Assembly (NCBI RefSeq): GCF_000235625.1
Contig: NZ_AGTR01000060.1
Location: 51,767 to 115,766 of the forward strand
Direction: 5' to 3'
Source: Marinobacter manganoxydans MnI7-9
Lineage (GTDB): Bacteria; Pseudomonadota; Gammaproteobacteria; Pseudomonadales; Oleiphilaceae
Length of the DNA stretch: 64,000 bases
Positions 33,488-42,399 of the stretch are shown one piece after another. A program made the position numbers and the translations under genes. How positions within the stretch are numbered: position 1 is the stretch's first letter; each line of letters opens with the position of its first letter. A model generated the notes under the pieces. The model made no database searches. It was given only the letters and a program-made list of their open reading frames with translations, and was not told the origin of the DNA.

Positions 33488-34177
33488 CTAGTGTCCGGCC
33501 AGATGCAGGAAAGGCAGTGTCCAGAGTCCGAACAGGATAAGCAGGCCGCCGGTCACCTTCCGGAACAGTTGATGGCTCTGTAAACCCCGGATCCAGTTGG
33601 CCGCGAAACCCGTGGCCAACATGGAGGGAAGCGTGCCGAGCCCGAAAAACAGCATGGTCAGCGCGGCCGAGCCCACTGTCGGTTGCAATGCTGCCCAACC
33701 GAGCGTGCTGTATACCAGTCCGCAGGGCAGCCAGCCCCAGAGTGCTCCGAGGGCGAGCGCCTGTCCTCCGTGATTTACCGGCAGGAAGCGACGGGTCAGG
33801 GGAGAGAGACGAGCCCAGACTGGAGCGCCGACCCGTTCGACGTAACGAATACCCTGCCACCATTGCCCCATGGATAATCCCATGAAGATCAGCAAAACCC
33901 CGGCCAGGCTGCGAAGCACAAGACCGGCCGTGCTCCACTGACTGGCCGCCGTGGTACTGGCCAGCGCGACCAGTGTGGCGATCAGCACATAGCTACCGAT
34001 GCGCCCAAAGTTGAACGCCAGCAGCATGACCGTCTGTCGTACCCGGAAACCCCGGCCTACAGGCAGTGCCATTGAGAGGGAAGCGCTGATGCCGCCGCAC
34101 ATGCCGAGGCAGTGCGTGCTGCCTAGCAATCCGATCAGGAAGGCGCTCGGGTAACTGAGGTAGAGTTCCGGATTCAT
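33488..34177 (-). CDS. TauE/SafE-like membrane protein of the cco assembly cluster
   Basis: The product has 229 aa with about six TM segments. It begins AFLIGLLGSTHCLGMCGGIS, with conserved Cys and His residues; the same GxxHCxGMCG motif occurs in sulfite-exporter-like proteins next to ccoS and in CcdA/DsbD-like copper or thiol transporters. A second half repeat reads ALWGWLPCGLVYSTL. It overlaps ccoS by 4 bases (ATGA), so it is the last gene of ccoGHIS. A part in copper handling or maturation of the cbb3 oxidase is inferred from context. Confidence 0.82.
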   Translation of the reverse strand: MNPELYLSYPSAFLIGLLGSTHCLGMCGGISASLSMALPVGRGFRVRQTVMLLAFNFGRIGSYVLIATLVALASTTAASQWSTAGLVLRSLAGVLLIFMGLSMGQWWQGIRYVERVGAPVWARLSPLTRRFLPVNHGGQALALGALWGWLPCGLVYSTLGWAALQPTVGSAALTMLFFGLGTLPSMLATGFAANWIRGLQSHQLFRKVTGGLLILFGLWTLPFLHLAGH

Positions 34178-34434
34178 CCTTTTTGGGACTTATCCTCACC
34201 CGTATCAGCGGTATCGCTGACTTCAGCTGTTTGCTCCGGGGTTGGCTCCCCGGCAGCCGGTTTGTCGGTGCGAGCGTCGTCCGGGATCATATCCTTGTCG
34301 TCATCGTAAAGTATCCGATGCGCCGGGCCTTCGAGATCATCGTACTGACCGTTCTTGACCGACCATGTGAACAGGGCGACGCCTACCGCCACCAGTATGA
34401 GCATCACCGGGACCAGAAACATGACGATTTGCAC
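34174..34434 (-). CDS. ccoS: cbb3 oxidase assembly protein CcoS
   Basis: The product has 86 aa. One N-terminal TM (VPVMLILVAVGVALFTWSV) is followed by the CcoS signature GQYDDLEGPAHRILYDDD. The Glu/Thr/Pro-rich tail is variable in the family. CcoS is needed for cofactor insertion into the cbb3-type oxidase. It lies 37 bases after ccoI and overlaps the next gene. Confidence 0.93.
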   Translation of the reverse strand: MQIVMFLVPVMLILVAVGVALFTWSVKNGQYDDLEGPAHRILYDDDKDMIPDDARTDKPAAGEPTPEQTAEVSDTADTGEDKSQKG

Positions 34435-34471
34435 GGTGCAACCTCGCAGAAAATATTAGAAGTTCACGGTA

Positions 34472-36919
34472 TCAGGACAACGCCTGGGCGCCAACCGCGA
34501 GATTGTCCTGACTCTTCCGGCTCGGTGCCTTGCCAAGCCGCAGCGCATTCAGAACGACCACCAGAGAGCTGAGAGACATGCCAATTGCTGCCAGCCAGGG
34601 TGGGACCATTCCGGCCGCGGCCAGGGGAAGCGCCAGCACATTGTATATGAGAGCCCACCATAGATTCTGGCGGATGATGCGCTGGGTCTGGCGACTGGTT
34701 TTAAGGGCTTCGACCAATTGCAGCAATTGACCATTCAGCAGTACTGCATCAGCTTTCAGTTGGGTCAGGTCGGCAGCCGTGCCCATGGCCACCGAAATTC
34801 CGGCGCCAGCCATAGAGGGCAGATCGTTCAGACCGTCGCCCACCATCATAATTTGCCGGCCCTCGGCTTGCAGCTTCTCCAGCACAGCCAGTTTATCTTC
34901 TGGGGAGGCTTGTCCGATAGCCTCGTCAATGCCCAGTATGTCTGCCACCTGGTTTACATGCCCGGAACGGTCGCCACTGAGGAGCAGGGTGCGAATGCCG
35001 GAATCCTGAAGAGCTTTGATGGCTGCCCGGGCATCGTCACGGGGCTGGTCGTCGAGCCTGAAACAGGCCAGCCACTCGTGGTCAGAGGCCAGCCAGATTT
35101 CCATACCCTGATGCGGATCCTTTTGTGGCGCTGGCGCGGTGGTATGTTGTTCGACAAACCCCCTGTGGCCGATGAACAGCTGCAGGTCTCCCAGCCGGCC
35201 TGAAAGCCCACCGCCAATGTGATTTTCCACATGTTCGACCGCAGCAGTGGTTCGACGGTGAAATACTTTGGCTATGGGGTGCTCGGAGTATTTCTCCAGG
35301 CCCGCGGCAAGCTTGAGGCAAGTCTGCTCATCCATGCTGCCAACGATTGTGGTGCCGGCCAGGCTGAGCTCGCCCCGTGTGAGTGTCCCGGTTTTATCGA
35401 AGACCACGGTGTCAATCGTGTTCATTGATTCAAGGGTATGCCCCCGAGTCGGGAGAAAACCAAGCCGCCGGAGCCTGACTGTTGCCGAGGTAATGGCAGT
35501 CGGTGTCGCCAGGGAGAGCGCGCAGGGACACGTCACCACCAGAACAGAAAGTGTGATGTCGAAGGCGTTGTCGGCACCGGCCAGCCACCAGCCTATCCAG
35601 ACAACTGGTGCCAGAATCAGAACCCGCCCGACGAATTTTCCGGCCATCCTGTCGGCCATCATTGCAACGCGCGGTTTTTCCGACTGCACGCGGTCCAGCA
35701 CTCGCAGAATGCCTGAGAGCCGTGTCTGGGTGCCGGCCTTGACCACCCTGACATCGAGCGGATTTTCCCCGTTTACGCTCCCGGCGTGGACAGTATCCCC
35801 GGGATGGCGGGTTTCAGGGAGGTATTCCCCGGTTAAGGCTGCTTCGTTCAGGGTTGATTCTCCCCGCACAATCTCGCCATCGACGGGCAGGGTTTCGCCG
35901 GGGCGCACACGAACGATATCGCCTGGCCGGATCTTATGGGCAGGGATAATGTCGGTAGTATCGCCCTGGACCAGTGTGGCGACGGTCGGCTGAAACCCTG
36001 CAAGCGCATTGCCTGTCAGGCCTGCCCGGTAGCGGGCCTGAACTTCAATGTAGCGCCCGAGCAGGAGGAAAAAGGTGAACATGCAAACGGACTCAAAGTA
36101 CACTTCCTCGCCGCCAAAGACGGTTACCCACGCGCTGGCGAGGTAGGCGAGTCCGATGGCAATGGCAACCGGCACATCCATGGTCAGATGCCGGCTGCGG
36201 ATATCCCGTTGGGCATTGCGGAAAAAAGGTGCAGCGCTGAAGAGCACCACGGGGGTAGCGACCAGAAGGCTGAACCAGCGAAAGAAGCTGACGAACTCGG
36301 GCGACAGCTCGCTGACCAGTTCGAAATAAAGGGGAAACGCCAGCATCATGCTCTGGAACGAACCGATTCCGGCAATGGCGAGGCGGATGAGCATGGACCG
36401 ATGCTCGGCCTTGAGCGCCTGTTCCGCCTCGTCTGCCTGGTAGGGGCGGGCGGTGTAGCCGAGCTCGTGGATCGCGATCAGCAGGTCACTCAGCCGAACC
36501 TGATCCGGGGACCACACCAGGCGCGCACGTTGGGTGGTATGGTTTACCGAGAAGGAGTCGACACCGGGCTGCTGCTTCATATGGTTTTCAAGCAGCCAGA
36601 TACAGGCGGCACAGGTGATGCCACCAATCAGCAGTTGCGCTTCCTGTGCGCCTTTTACCGGTGCAACAAACGACTCCTGAACCAGAGGGTGATCAAGCTC
36701 TCTGATTCGGTTCAGTTCCGCCGGGGTCAGCTGCTTTGGGGTAACGGCCGGTTTGGTCCGGAAATCATAGAACCCGGCGAGACCCTCGCTGCGAATGGTC
36801 TGGCACACCGCTTTGCAGCCCTGGCAGCAGAAGTGACGGGTAGAACCTTCGAGCTCGAGGGTGATGGGCGGCTCACCGTCCGCTGGCTCACCGCAGTGAA
36901 AGCAATCCAGCCTGGTCAA
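34472..36919 (-). CDS. ccoI: Copper-translocating P-type ATPase CcoI
   Basis: The product has 815 aa. An N-terminal Cys-rich metal-binding stretch (CFHCGEPADGE, then HFCCQGCKAVC) precedes a heavy-metal-associated domain with GGITCAACIWLLE. Eight TM segments follow. Visible P-type motifs are TGEYLPE, the CPC of TCPCALSLATP, DKTGTLTRGE (phosphorylated Asp) and MVGDGLNDLPSM. The double-Cys N-terminal extension identifies the CcoI/FixI/CtpA2 type, which exports Cu(I) for cbb3 CuB assembly. It overlaps ccoH by 4 bases. Confidence 0.95.
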   Translation of the reverse strand: MTRLDCFHCGEPADGEPPITLELEGSTRHFCCQGCKAVCQTIRSEGLAGFYDFRTKPAVTPKQLTPAELNRIRELDHPLVQESFVAPVKGAQEAQLLIGGITCAACIWLLENHMKQQPGVDSFSVNHTTQRARLVWSPDQVRLSDLLIAIHELGYTARPYQADEAEQALKAEHRSMLIRLAIAGIGSFQSMMLAFPLYFELVSELSPEFVSFFRWFSLLVATPVVLFSAAPFFRNAQRDIRSRHLTMDVPVAIAIGLAYLASAWVTVFGGEEVYFESVCMFTFFLLLGRYIEVQARYRAGLTGNALAGFQPTVATLVQGDTTDIIPAHKIRPGDIVRVRPGETLPVDGEIVRGESTLNEAALTGEYLPETRHPGDTVHAGSVNGENPLDVRVVKAGTQTRLSGILRVLDRVQSEKPRVAMMADRMAGKFVGRVLILAPVVWIGWWLAGADNAFDITLSVLVVTCPCALSLATPTAITSATVRLRRLGFLPTRGHTLESMNTIDTVVFDKTGTLTRGELSLAGTTIVGSMDEQTCLKLAAGLEKYSEHPIAKVFHRRTTAAVEHVENHIGGGLSGRLGDLQLFIGHRGFVEQHTTAPAPQKDPHQGMEIWLASDHEWLACFRLDDQPRDDARAAIKALQDSGIRTLLLSGDRSGHVNQVADILGIDEAIGQASPEDKLAVLEKLQAEGRQIMMVGDGLNDLPSMAGAGISVAMGTAADLTQLKADAVLLNGQLLQLVEALKTSRQTQRIIRQNLWWALIYNVLALPLAAAGMVPPWLAAIGMSLSSLVVVLNALRLGKAPSRKSQDNLAVGAQALS

Positions 36920-37431
36920 CCTTGGGCAGACCCCCCGGCCTTGACTGTAATTCCGTCTTCAGCTGGCAGCCAGGCTTCGCCTTTTAATCGCCACTCGTTA
37001 GCTGGACCCCGTAGATCGTAGTACCAGCGGCCGTCTATGTCATTGAGGAGCTTACCGGCAAAGCGCCCTGGAGCGATTTGCTGGAATTGAACAGTGCGAT
37101 CCTTGTCGGAAAGCGTTGGATGGAACAGGTTCAGGATCAGATACGGGAAATCCGCCGGACCCTCAACGGTGTTCAGGTTGACGGTGATATTTTTGCTCTG
37201 GAAATCAATCTGGGCCTCCATACCGAGATCTTCCGCCTTCTGGTCTCTTGCTATGGACATGTTAATTCCGCGCCCTTCTTTGGACCAGTCGTCGGTGACC
37301 ATCGCATTTTCTGTGCTGACAGCGATAGTGATGGCAACGGCGCAGTAAATGATGGACGCCCCCGGAAAAATCAGCAGGAACCAGAACCAGGGTTGGCGGT
37401 ACCAGGGTGCTACGGGTGTTTCAGTAGTCAT
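36916..37431 (-). CDS. ccoH: cbb3 oxidase assembly protein CcoH (FixH)
   Basis: The product has 171 aa. A single TM (WFLLIFPGASIIYCAVAITI) is followed by a periplasmic FixH domain with VTDDWSKEGRGINMSIARDQ and a terminal segment DGRWYYDLRGPANEWRLKGE, the family pattern. It is thought to interact with CcoI and the oxidase during assembly. It lies 44 bases after ccoG and overlaps ccoI. Confidence 0.93.
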   Translation of the reverse strand: MTTETPVAPWYRQPWFWFLLIFPGASIIYCAVAITIAVSTENAMVTDDWSKEGRGINMSIARDQKAEDLGMEAQIDFQSKNITVNLNTVEGPADFPYLILNLFHPTLSDKDRTVQFQQIAPGRFAGKLLNDIDGRWYYDLRGPANEWRLKGEAWLPAEDGITVKAGGSAQG

Positions 37432-37475
37432 AAATCAATGTCTCATTCAAACGGTCAGTGCTGCACGATCGACGA

Positions 37476-38918
37476 TCAGCGCGTTGGACCGACAAATCGG
37501 CTTTCAGTTTCAAGGCTCAGCGAAGAATCGGTCTCGGATTGTGCCCTGAACAGGATATCGTTATTGGATTCGGTGATGGATTCCGGCGGCACGTCGACTA
37601 CGGTCGGCAGTGAGCGGTTTTCACCACTTTCAACGGTTACCGAAGTGTCCGTCAGGATCCGGATCCCCTCCAGGCCAGTCACTGACAGAGTGAAGGTTTG
37701 GGGAACTTCGGTCATGTTGGCGATTTTTAGGGTGTAGGAGTTCTCAATCCGCCCCTCGCCATTGAAACTGTAAAGAGCACCGCGATCCCGAAGAGCATCC
37801 ATCTGGGCTGGCACACGGGTGGCGATGGTGAAGATAATCGCGGCAATCATCAGTGACAGCACCGCGCCATAACCGAAGGTTCTTGGTCGCAGGAGTTTGG
37901 AGGTCTTGCCTTCAAGTTCATTCTCCGTGGTGTAACGGATCAGCCCCCTCGGGTAATTCATCTTGTCCATGATCTCGTCACAGGCATCAATGCACAGCGC
38001 ACAGCCGATACATTCGTACTGAAGGCCGTCCCGGATATCAATGCCCGTAGGACATACCTGAACACACTGGCCGCAGTCGATACAGTCGCCCAGACCGGCC
38101 TCGGCCGGATCCACGCCTTTTTTGCGGCCGCCCCTGGGCTCGCCACGATTCGGATCGTAGGAAACCACGCGAGTGTTGGGGTCAAACATCACCGACTGGA
38201 AGCGGGCATAGGGGCACATGTAAAGACACACCTGCTCTCGCATCCAGCCGGCGTTGAGGTAGGTGGCAACGGTGAAGAAGCCGACCCAGAAATAGGCCCA
38301 GCCGTTGGCCTGCAGGGTGAACAGATCCGCGATCAGCTCGCGAATCGGATAGAAATAGCCGACAAATGTCAGCCCGGTAGCCAGTGCGATCAGAAACCAG
38401 ACCGTATGCTTGGCGGATTTTTTCGCGACTTTGTTTGCCGAGCTGGGCGCCTTGTCCAGTTTCATGCGCTTGTTGCGGCTGCCTTCAATGCGCTCCTCAA
38501 CCCACATGAAGATGAAGGTCCAGACGGTCTGGGGGCAGGTGTAGCCACACCAGACCCTGCCAAACAGCGTGGTAATGAAAAACAGGCCAAAGGCACAGAT
38601 AATCAGCATCCCCGAGAGCAGGATGAAATCTTTCGGGTAAAAGGTGGCCCCGTATAAATGGAACTCACGGGCGGGAAGGTCAAAATGAATGAGTGGTTGC
38701 CCGTCCAGGGTGAACCACACAAACGCAAAGTACATGCCCATCAGCAGCGTCAGGCTGACATTCCGGATGCGTTGGAAGAAGCCTTTGACTTCCTTGACGT
38801 AAATCTTCTTACGGCTGGCGTATAGCTCGACGGTTCCGGATTTATTGTTGTTGTCGGAGGGGTCAGAGGACGGGTCAGAGGACGGGTCAACCTGTTTGAC
38901 CGGGATCTCACTGCTCAT
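37476..38918 (-). CDS. ccoG: Cytochrome c oxidase accessory protein CcoG (Cu(II) reductase)
   Basis: The product has 480 aa. The ATG at 38918 is chosen for the strong GGAGG 5 bases upstream; the frame is open to 38951. Several TM segments lie around a ferredoxin-like domain with CIDCGQCVQVCP and CIGCALCIDACD (two 4Fe-4S clusters). CGYTCPQTVWTF is the family's membrane Cys motif. The C-terminal IgG-like domain faces the periplasm. CcoG reduces Cu(II) for the oxidase. The N-terminus has a tandem DPSSDPSSDPSD stretch encoded by a 12-base direct repeat, which looks variable. Confidence 0.94.
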   Translation of the reverse strand: MSSEIPVKQVDPSSDPSSDPSDNNNKSGTVELYASRKKIYVKEVKGFFQRIRNVSLTLLMGMYFAFVWFTLDGQPLIHFDLPAREFHLYGATFYPKDFILLSGMLIICAFGLFFITTLFGRVWCGYTCPQTVWTFIFMWVEERIEGSRNKRMKLDKAPSSANKVAKKSAKHTVWFLIALATGLTFVGYFYPIRELIADLFTLQANGWAYFWVGFFTVATYLNAGWMREQVCLYMCPYARFQSVMFDPNTRVVSYDPNRGEPRGGRKKGVDPAEAGLGDCIDCGQCVQVCPTGIDIRDGLQYECIGCALCIDACDEIMDKMNYPRGLIRYTTENELEGKTSKLLRPRTFGYGAVLSLMIAAIIFTIATRVPAQMDALRDRGALYSFNGEGRIENSYTLKIANMTEVPQTFTLSVTGLEGIRILTDTSVTVESGENRSLPTVVDVPPESITESNNDILFRAQSETDSSLSLETESRFVGPTR

Positions 38919-38970
38919 CGTTACCTCCAGGGAAATGGTAATGCGGGGCAACAGGCCGTTAGGCTGCTGA

Positions 38971-39015
38971 TCTTTTCAAGCCTGTGCCCGCGGCGCAGGC
39001 ACAGGGTTGAAAAGA
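38971..39015 (-). terminator. Hairpin between ccoP and ccoG (long interrupted stem)
   Basis: TCTTTTCAA (38971-38979) pairs with TTGAAAAGA (39007-39015), and inside it CCTGTGCC (38981-38988) pairs with GGCACAGG (38998-39005). It is the second of two hairpins in the 130-base gap. Likely a terminator or processing stem that separates ccoNOQP from ccoGHIS. Confidence 0.6.
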
Positions 39016-39018
39016 CCG

Positions 39019-39041
39019 GGCCGGGGCTCTTCACCCCGGCC
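39019..39041 (-). terminator. GC-rich hairpin just after ccoP
   Basis: GGCCGGGG (39019-39026) and CCCCGGCC (39034-39041) pair around a 7-base loop, 8 bases past the ccoP stop. No T-run follows, so it may protect the 3' end of the ccoNOQP mRNA. Confidence 0.5.
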
Positions 39042-39048
39042 GGCTGAC

Positions 39049-39939
39049 TCAGTTCGAGAGGCTGTAGACGTAAGCCGCGAGAATCTGAATCTGATCGTCT
39101 GAAAGCAGACGATCCTGTGCAGGCATCTGGTTCTGGCGGCCGTGCACGACGGTCTCCCTGATCCACTCGTAGGTTGAACCATAGAGCCAGGTGTTGTCCG
39201 TCAGGTTGGGGGCGCCCATGGCCTCCATGCCTTTGCCCTCGGGGCCATGACAGGCCACACAGGCCTGAGCGTAAACCTGTTCGCCGGCTTTGGCAGCTTC
39301 GGCGTCTTTTTCCCGACCGCTGAAGCTCAGAACATAGTTCACAACCTGATCCACCTGCTCGTTGGTCATGCCGGGCATGGTGCCCTTGGCCGGCATATTA
39401 CCCATACGGCCATTGTGCAAGGTTTCCAGGATTGCTTCCGGTGTTCCGCCCCACAGCCAATCGTCGTCGGTCAGGTTGGGGAAGCCAACCTGGCCACGAG
39501 CGGCAGAGCCGTGGCAAACCGCACAGTTGTTGGCGAACAGACGCTGGCCTATTTTCATGGCATCGCTGTTCTCGGCCAGTTCGGGAACCGGAGTCTCACC
39601 GTACTGGGCGTATATCGGGCCGTATTTTTCCTCGGCCTCGGCGACCTCTGCTTCCCACTGATTAGTGGAAGTCCAGCCAAGCAGACCCTTATAGTTGCCC
39701 AGTCCCGGGTAGAGGGCCAGGTAACCGAGGGCGAAAACACAAGTGGCCAGGAACAGGTAAAACCACCACTTTGGCAGTGGGTTATCGTATTCCTCAATGC
39801 CATCAAAGGAATGGCCCATGGTGCGGTCGGTTTCGGTATCGGTTGTCTGGCTCTTGCGGGTTGCCCAAAGCAGCCACCAGCAGCCGAACACGGTACCGAG
39901 CACGATCACACTGATCCAGATGCTCCAAAAGGTACTCAT
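39049..39939 (-). CDS. ccoP: cbb3-type cytochrome c oxidase subunit CcoP
   Basis: The product has 296 aa. TM segments near residues 5-25 and 60-80 anchor the protein. YDNPLPKWWFYLFLATCVFA is the FixP_N signature. Two c-type haem sites, CAVCH and CVACH, sit in tandem cytochrome c domains, with the Met ligands in AKGTMPGM and RQNQMPAQ. The subunit passes electrons from cytochrome c towards CcoO and CcoN. It overlaps ccoQ by 4 bases. Confidence 0.96.
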   Translation of the reverse strand: MSTFWSIWISVIVLGTVFGCWWLLWATRKSQTTDTETDRTMGHSFDGIEEYDNPLPKWWFYLFLATCVFALGYLALYPGLGNYKGLLGWTSTNQWEAEVAEAEEKYGPIYAQYGETPVPELAENSDAMKIGQRLFANNCAVCHGSAARGQVGFPNLTDDDWLWGGTPEAILETLHNGRMGNMPAKGTMPGMTNEQVDQVVNYVLSFSGREKDAEAAKAGEQVYAQACVACHGPEGKGMEAMGAPNLTDNTWLYGSTYEWIRETVVHGRQNQMPAQDRLLSDDQIQILAAYVYSLSN

Positions 39940-40121
39940 TCTTTTTTCTCCGTTTTTTCCTGTTCGAGCGTACGCTTTTCCACGTCGTCATCGTCGAAGG
40001 GCAGGTGAGCTGCCTCGTCGTTGGCCTTCCTGCGGTGGGCGCTGTAGGCCCACCAGACGATTCCCAGGAAAACCGCCATTACCAGAAGTGTGTGAATGCC
40101 GCGTAACTCATTAATATCCAT
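39936..40121 (-). CDS. ccoQ: cbb3-type oxidase subunit CcoQ
   Basis: The product has 61 aa. One TM (GIHTLLVMAVFLGIVWWAYS) is followed by a charged tail (HRRKANDEAAHLPFDDDDVE) characteristic of CcoQ/FixQ. It stabilises the oxidase complex. It sits 3 bases after ccoO and overlaps ccoP. Confidence 0.93.
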   Translation of the reverse strand: MDINELRGIHTLLVMAVFLGIVWWAYSAHRRKANDEAAHLPFDDDDVEKRTLEQEKTEKKE

Positions 40122-40124
40122 GGT

Positions 40125-40733
40125 TCACCGTCTGTCTGAAATCACAGTACCCAGCTGTTGCAGGTACGCGACCAGCGCTTCGATTTCGAATTTACCTTCC
40201 ACCTGAGCGGCTGCTTCGGCAATCTGCTCGTCGGTGTAGGGCACGCCCAGAGTCTGAAGTGTCTCCAGCTTGGCAGCGGTCTTGCTGTGGTCGACCTTGT
40301 CTTCAAACAGCCAGGGGAATGCCGGCATGTTGGATTCAGGCACTACGCTGCGCGGGTCGTACAGATGCTGGCGCTGCCAGGCATCGGAGTAGCGTCCGCC
40401 AACACGGGCCAGATCCGGACCGGTGCGCTTGGAGCCCCACAGGAACGGGCGGTCATAAACAAACTCGCCCGCAACGGAGTAGTGGCCATACCGCTCGGTT
40501 TCCGCCCGGAACGGGCGGATCTGTTGGGTATGGCACACATGGCAGCCTTCGCGGATGTAGATGTCCCGGCCTTCCAGTTCGAGCGCTGACAGGGGCTCAA
40601 GCCCCTCTACCGGCTCGTTAACTTCTTTCTGGAAAAACAGAGGCACTACTTCGGCCAGAAAGCCGCCACTGATGGTCAGGATGATCAGTACGATCATCAG
40701 ACCAATATTTTTTTCGACAATTTCGTGTTTCAT
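40125..40733 (-). CDS. ccoO: cbb3-type cytochrome c oxidase subunit CcoO
   Basis: The product has 202 aa. An N-terminal TM ([20 protein letters not shown]) precedes a monohaem cytochrome c domain with CHVCH in [20 protein letters not shown], and with [13 protein letters not shown] supplying the Met ligand. It accepts electrons from CcoP. It lies 15 bases after ccoN. Confidence 0.96.
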   Translation of the reverse strand: MKHEIVEKNIGLMIVLIILTISGGFLAEVVPLFFQKEVNEPVEGLEPLSALELEGRDIYIREGCHVCHTQQIRPFRAETERYGHYSVAGEFVYDRPFLWGSKRTGPDLARVGGRYSDAWQRQHLYDPRSVVPESNMPAFPWLFEDKVDHSKTAAKLETLQTLGVPYTDEQIAEAAAQVEGKFEIEALVAYLQQLGTVISDRR

Positions 40734-40748
40734 CTGATCTCTCTCCCG

Positions 40749-42179
40749 TTACGCCGGCTGAGTTGCCGCGTTATCTTGCGCAACCGCATCTTTCTGACGC
40801 ACGGTCATGTACACGTTGTAAGCCATGATCAGCATGCCTGACAGGAAGATGACGCCGCCGAGGAACCGGACGAAGTAGCCAGCGTAGGATGCCTCAAGAG
40901 ATTCAACGAAGCTGTAGGTCAGCGTGCCGTCTTCGTTAACCGCACGCCACATCAGGCCCTGCATGATGCCGTTAACCCACATTGCAACGATGTACAGTAC
41001 GGTGCCCACAGTGGCGAGCCAGAAGTGCACGTTGATCATCGCTGTGCTGTACATGCCCTGGAGTCCCCAAAGCTTCGGTACCAGGTGATAAACCGCGCCG
41101 ATACTGATCATGGCTACCCAGCCCAGAGCACCGGAGTGAACGTGGCCGATGGTCCAGTCAGTGTTGTGGGAGAGTGCGTTCACGGTCTTGATGGACATCA
41201 TCGGACCTTCGAAGGTGGACATGCCGTAAAACGACAGGGAAACCACCAGGAAGCGCAGAATCGGGTCAGTGCGCAGTTTGTGCCATGCGCCTGACAGAGT
41301 CATCATGCCGTTGATCATGCCACCCCAAGAAGGTGCGAGCAGAATCAGGGACATCACCATGCCGGCTGTCTGTGCCCAGTCCGGCAGGGCGGAGTAGTGC
41401 AGGTGGTGGCCGCCGGCCCATACATAGGTTGCGATCAGGGCCCAGAAGTGAACGATCGACAGGCGATAGGAGTAGACCGGACGATTGGCCTGCTTGGGAA
41501 CGAAGTAGTACATCATGCCCAGGAAACCTGCGGTCAGGAAGAAGCCTACTGCGTTATGTCCATACCACCACTGCATCATGGCGTCGGTAACGCCCGCATA
41601 GGCAGAGTAGGACTTGAACGCACCGGCTGGCAGCGCCATGTTATTCCCGATATGAAGCACTGCAACGGTCAGGATAAAGGCGCCATAGAACCAGTTAGCC
41701 ACATAGATATGCGGTGTGGCCCGTTTCATGATGGTTCCGAAGAACACCAGAGCGTACGTCACCCAGACGACCGCAATGGCGATATCGATCGGCCACTCCA
41801 GTTCGGCGTATTCCTTCGACGTGGTAAGGCCCAATGGCAGGGTAATGGCTGCCGCGACAATGATCGCCGTCCAGCCCCAGAAAGTGAACGCAGCCAGGCT
41901 ATCCGAAATCAGTCGAGCCTGGCACGTGCGCTGAACGACATAATAGGAGGTAGCAAACAGGGCACTTCCACCAAAGCCGAAAATAACGGCGTTGGTATGC
42001 AGCGGCCGGAGACGGCCGAAGTGGGTAAAGGGCAGGTCGAGGTTGAGGGACGGCCAGACCAGCTGTGCTGCGATCAGCACACCCAGCGCCATACCTACAA
42101 TACCCCATACCACTGTCATGATGGCGAATTGTCTCACCACCTTGTAGTTGTATGTCAGGTTTGCATTTACTGTGCTCAT
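40749..42179 (-). CDS. ccoN: cbb3-type cytochrome c oxidase subunit CcoN
   Basis: The product has 476 aa with twelve TM segments. Haem and CuB ligand regions are visible: [14 protein letters not shown] (low-spin haem His), [20 protein letters not shown] (CuB His and the cross-linked Tyr region), [12 protein letters not shown]-like [10 protein letters not shown], and [17 protein letters not shown] (high-spin haem His pair). It is the proton-pumping, oxygen-reducing subunit of the high-affinity oxidase. The gene heads the ccoNOQP operon and has two FNR/ANR-like palindromes 70-100 bases upstream. Confidence 0.96.
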   Translation of the reverse strand: MSTVNANLTYNYKVVRQFAIMTVVWGIVGMALGVLIAAQLVWPSLNLDLPFTHFGRLRPLHTNAVIFGFGGSALFATSYYVVQRTCQARLISDSLAAFTFWGWTAIIVAAAITLPLGLTTSKEYAELEWPIDIAIAVVWVTYALVFFGTIMKRATPHIYVANWFYGAFILTVAVLHIGNNMALPAGAFKSYSAYAGVTDAMMQWWYGHNAVGFFLTAGFLGMMYYFVPKQANRPVYSYRLSIVHFWALIATYVWAGGHHLHYSALPDWAQTAGMVMSLILLAPSWGGMINGMMTLSGAWHKLRTDPILRFLVVSLSFYGMSTFEGPMMSIKTVNALSHNTDWTIGHVHSGALGWVAMISIGAVYHLVPKLWGLQGMYSTAMINVHFWLATVGTVLYIVAMWVNGIMQGLMWRAVNEDGTLTYSFVESLEASYAGYFVRFLGGVIFLSGMLIMAYNVYMTVRQKDAVAQDNAATQPA

Positions 42180-42249
42180 AGCCTTACCAATGGGTTTAAA
42201 GTGGGGAAATATGCGGGCGCAAGTATGGAGAAACGATTAGCTGTTTGCA

Positions 42250-42263
42250 ATGACTCAGGTCAA
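42250..42263 (-). promoter_or_regulatory. FNR/ANR-like box proximal to ccoN
   Basis: On the - strand it reads TTGACCTGAGTCAT, a match to TTGAC-N4-GTCAA-type variants of the FNR/ANR consensus TTGAT-N4-ATCAA. Its centre is 78 bases before the ccoN ATG, compatible with an activating site and a leader of about 36 bases. cbb3 operons are often controlled this way. Confidence 0.45.
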
Positions 42264-42266
42264 CTC

Positions 42267-42280
42267 CTGACATCCGTCAA
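42267..42280 (-). promoter_or_regulatory. Second FNR/ANR-like box upstream of ccoN
   Basis: On the - strand it reads TTGACGGATGTCAG, with the same TTGAC-N4-GTCA core as the neighbouring box. The centres are 17 bases apart. One of the two is probably used; the pair could also be half-overlapping sites for two FNR-type regulators. Confidence 0.4.
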
Positions 42281-42399
42281 ATGCGCCGAAATCAGCAACA
42301 TGGCTTCCTTTTCAGTGCCGTTTTTGGAGTTGTTTCAGCGCAGGGAATGTGTGTTGCCTGAGTGCAATGATAGTCGCTTAATTGGATGAGGTGAATTCT

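Noticed and set aside
38862-38892. 12-base direct repeats in the 5' part of ccoG
   Set aside because: They only encode a flexible DPSSDPSSDPSD tail ahead of the first TM; possibly variable in length, but not a separate element.
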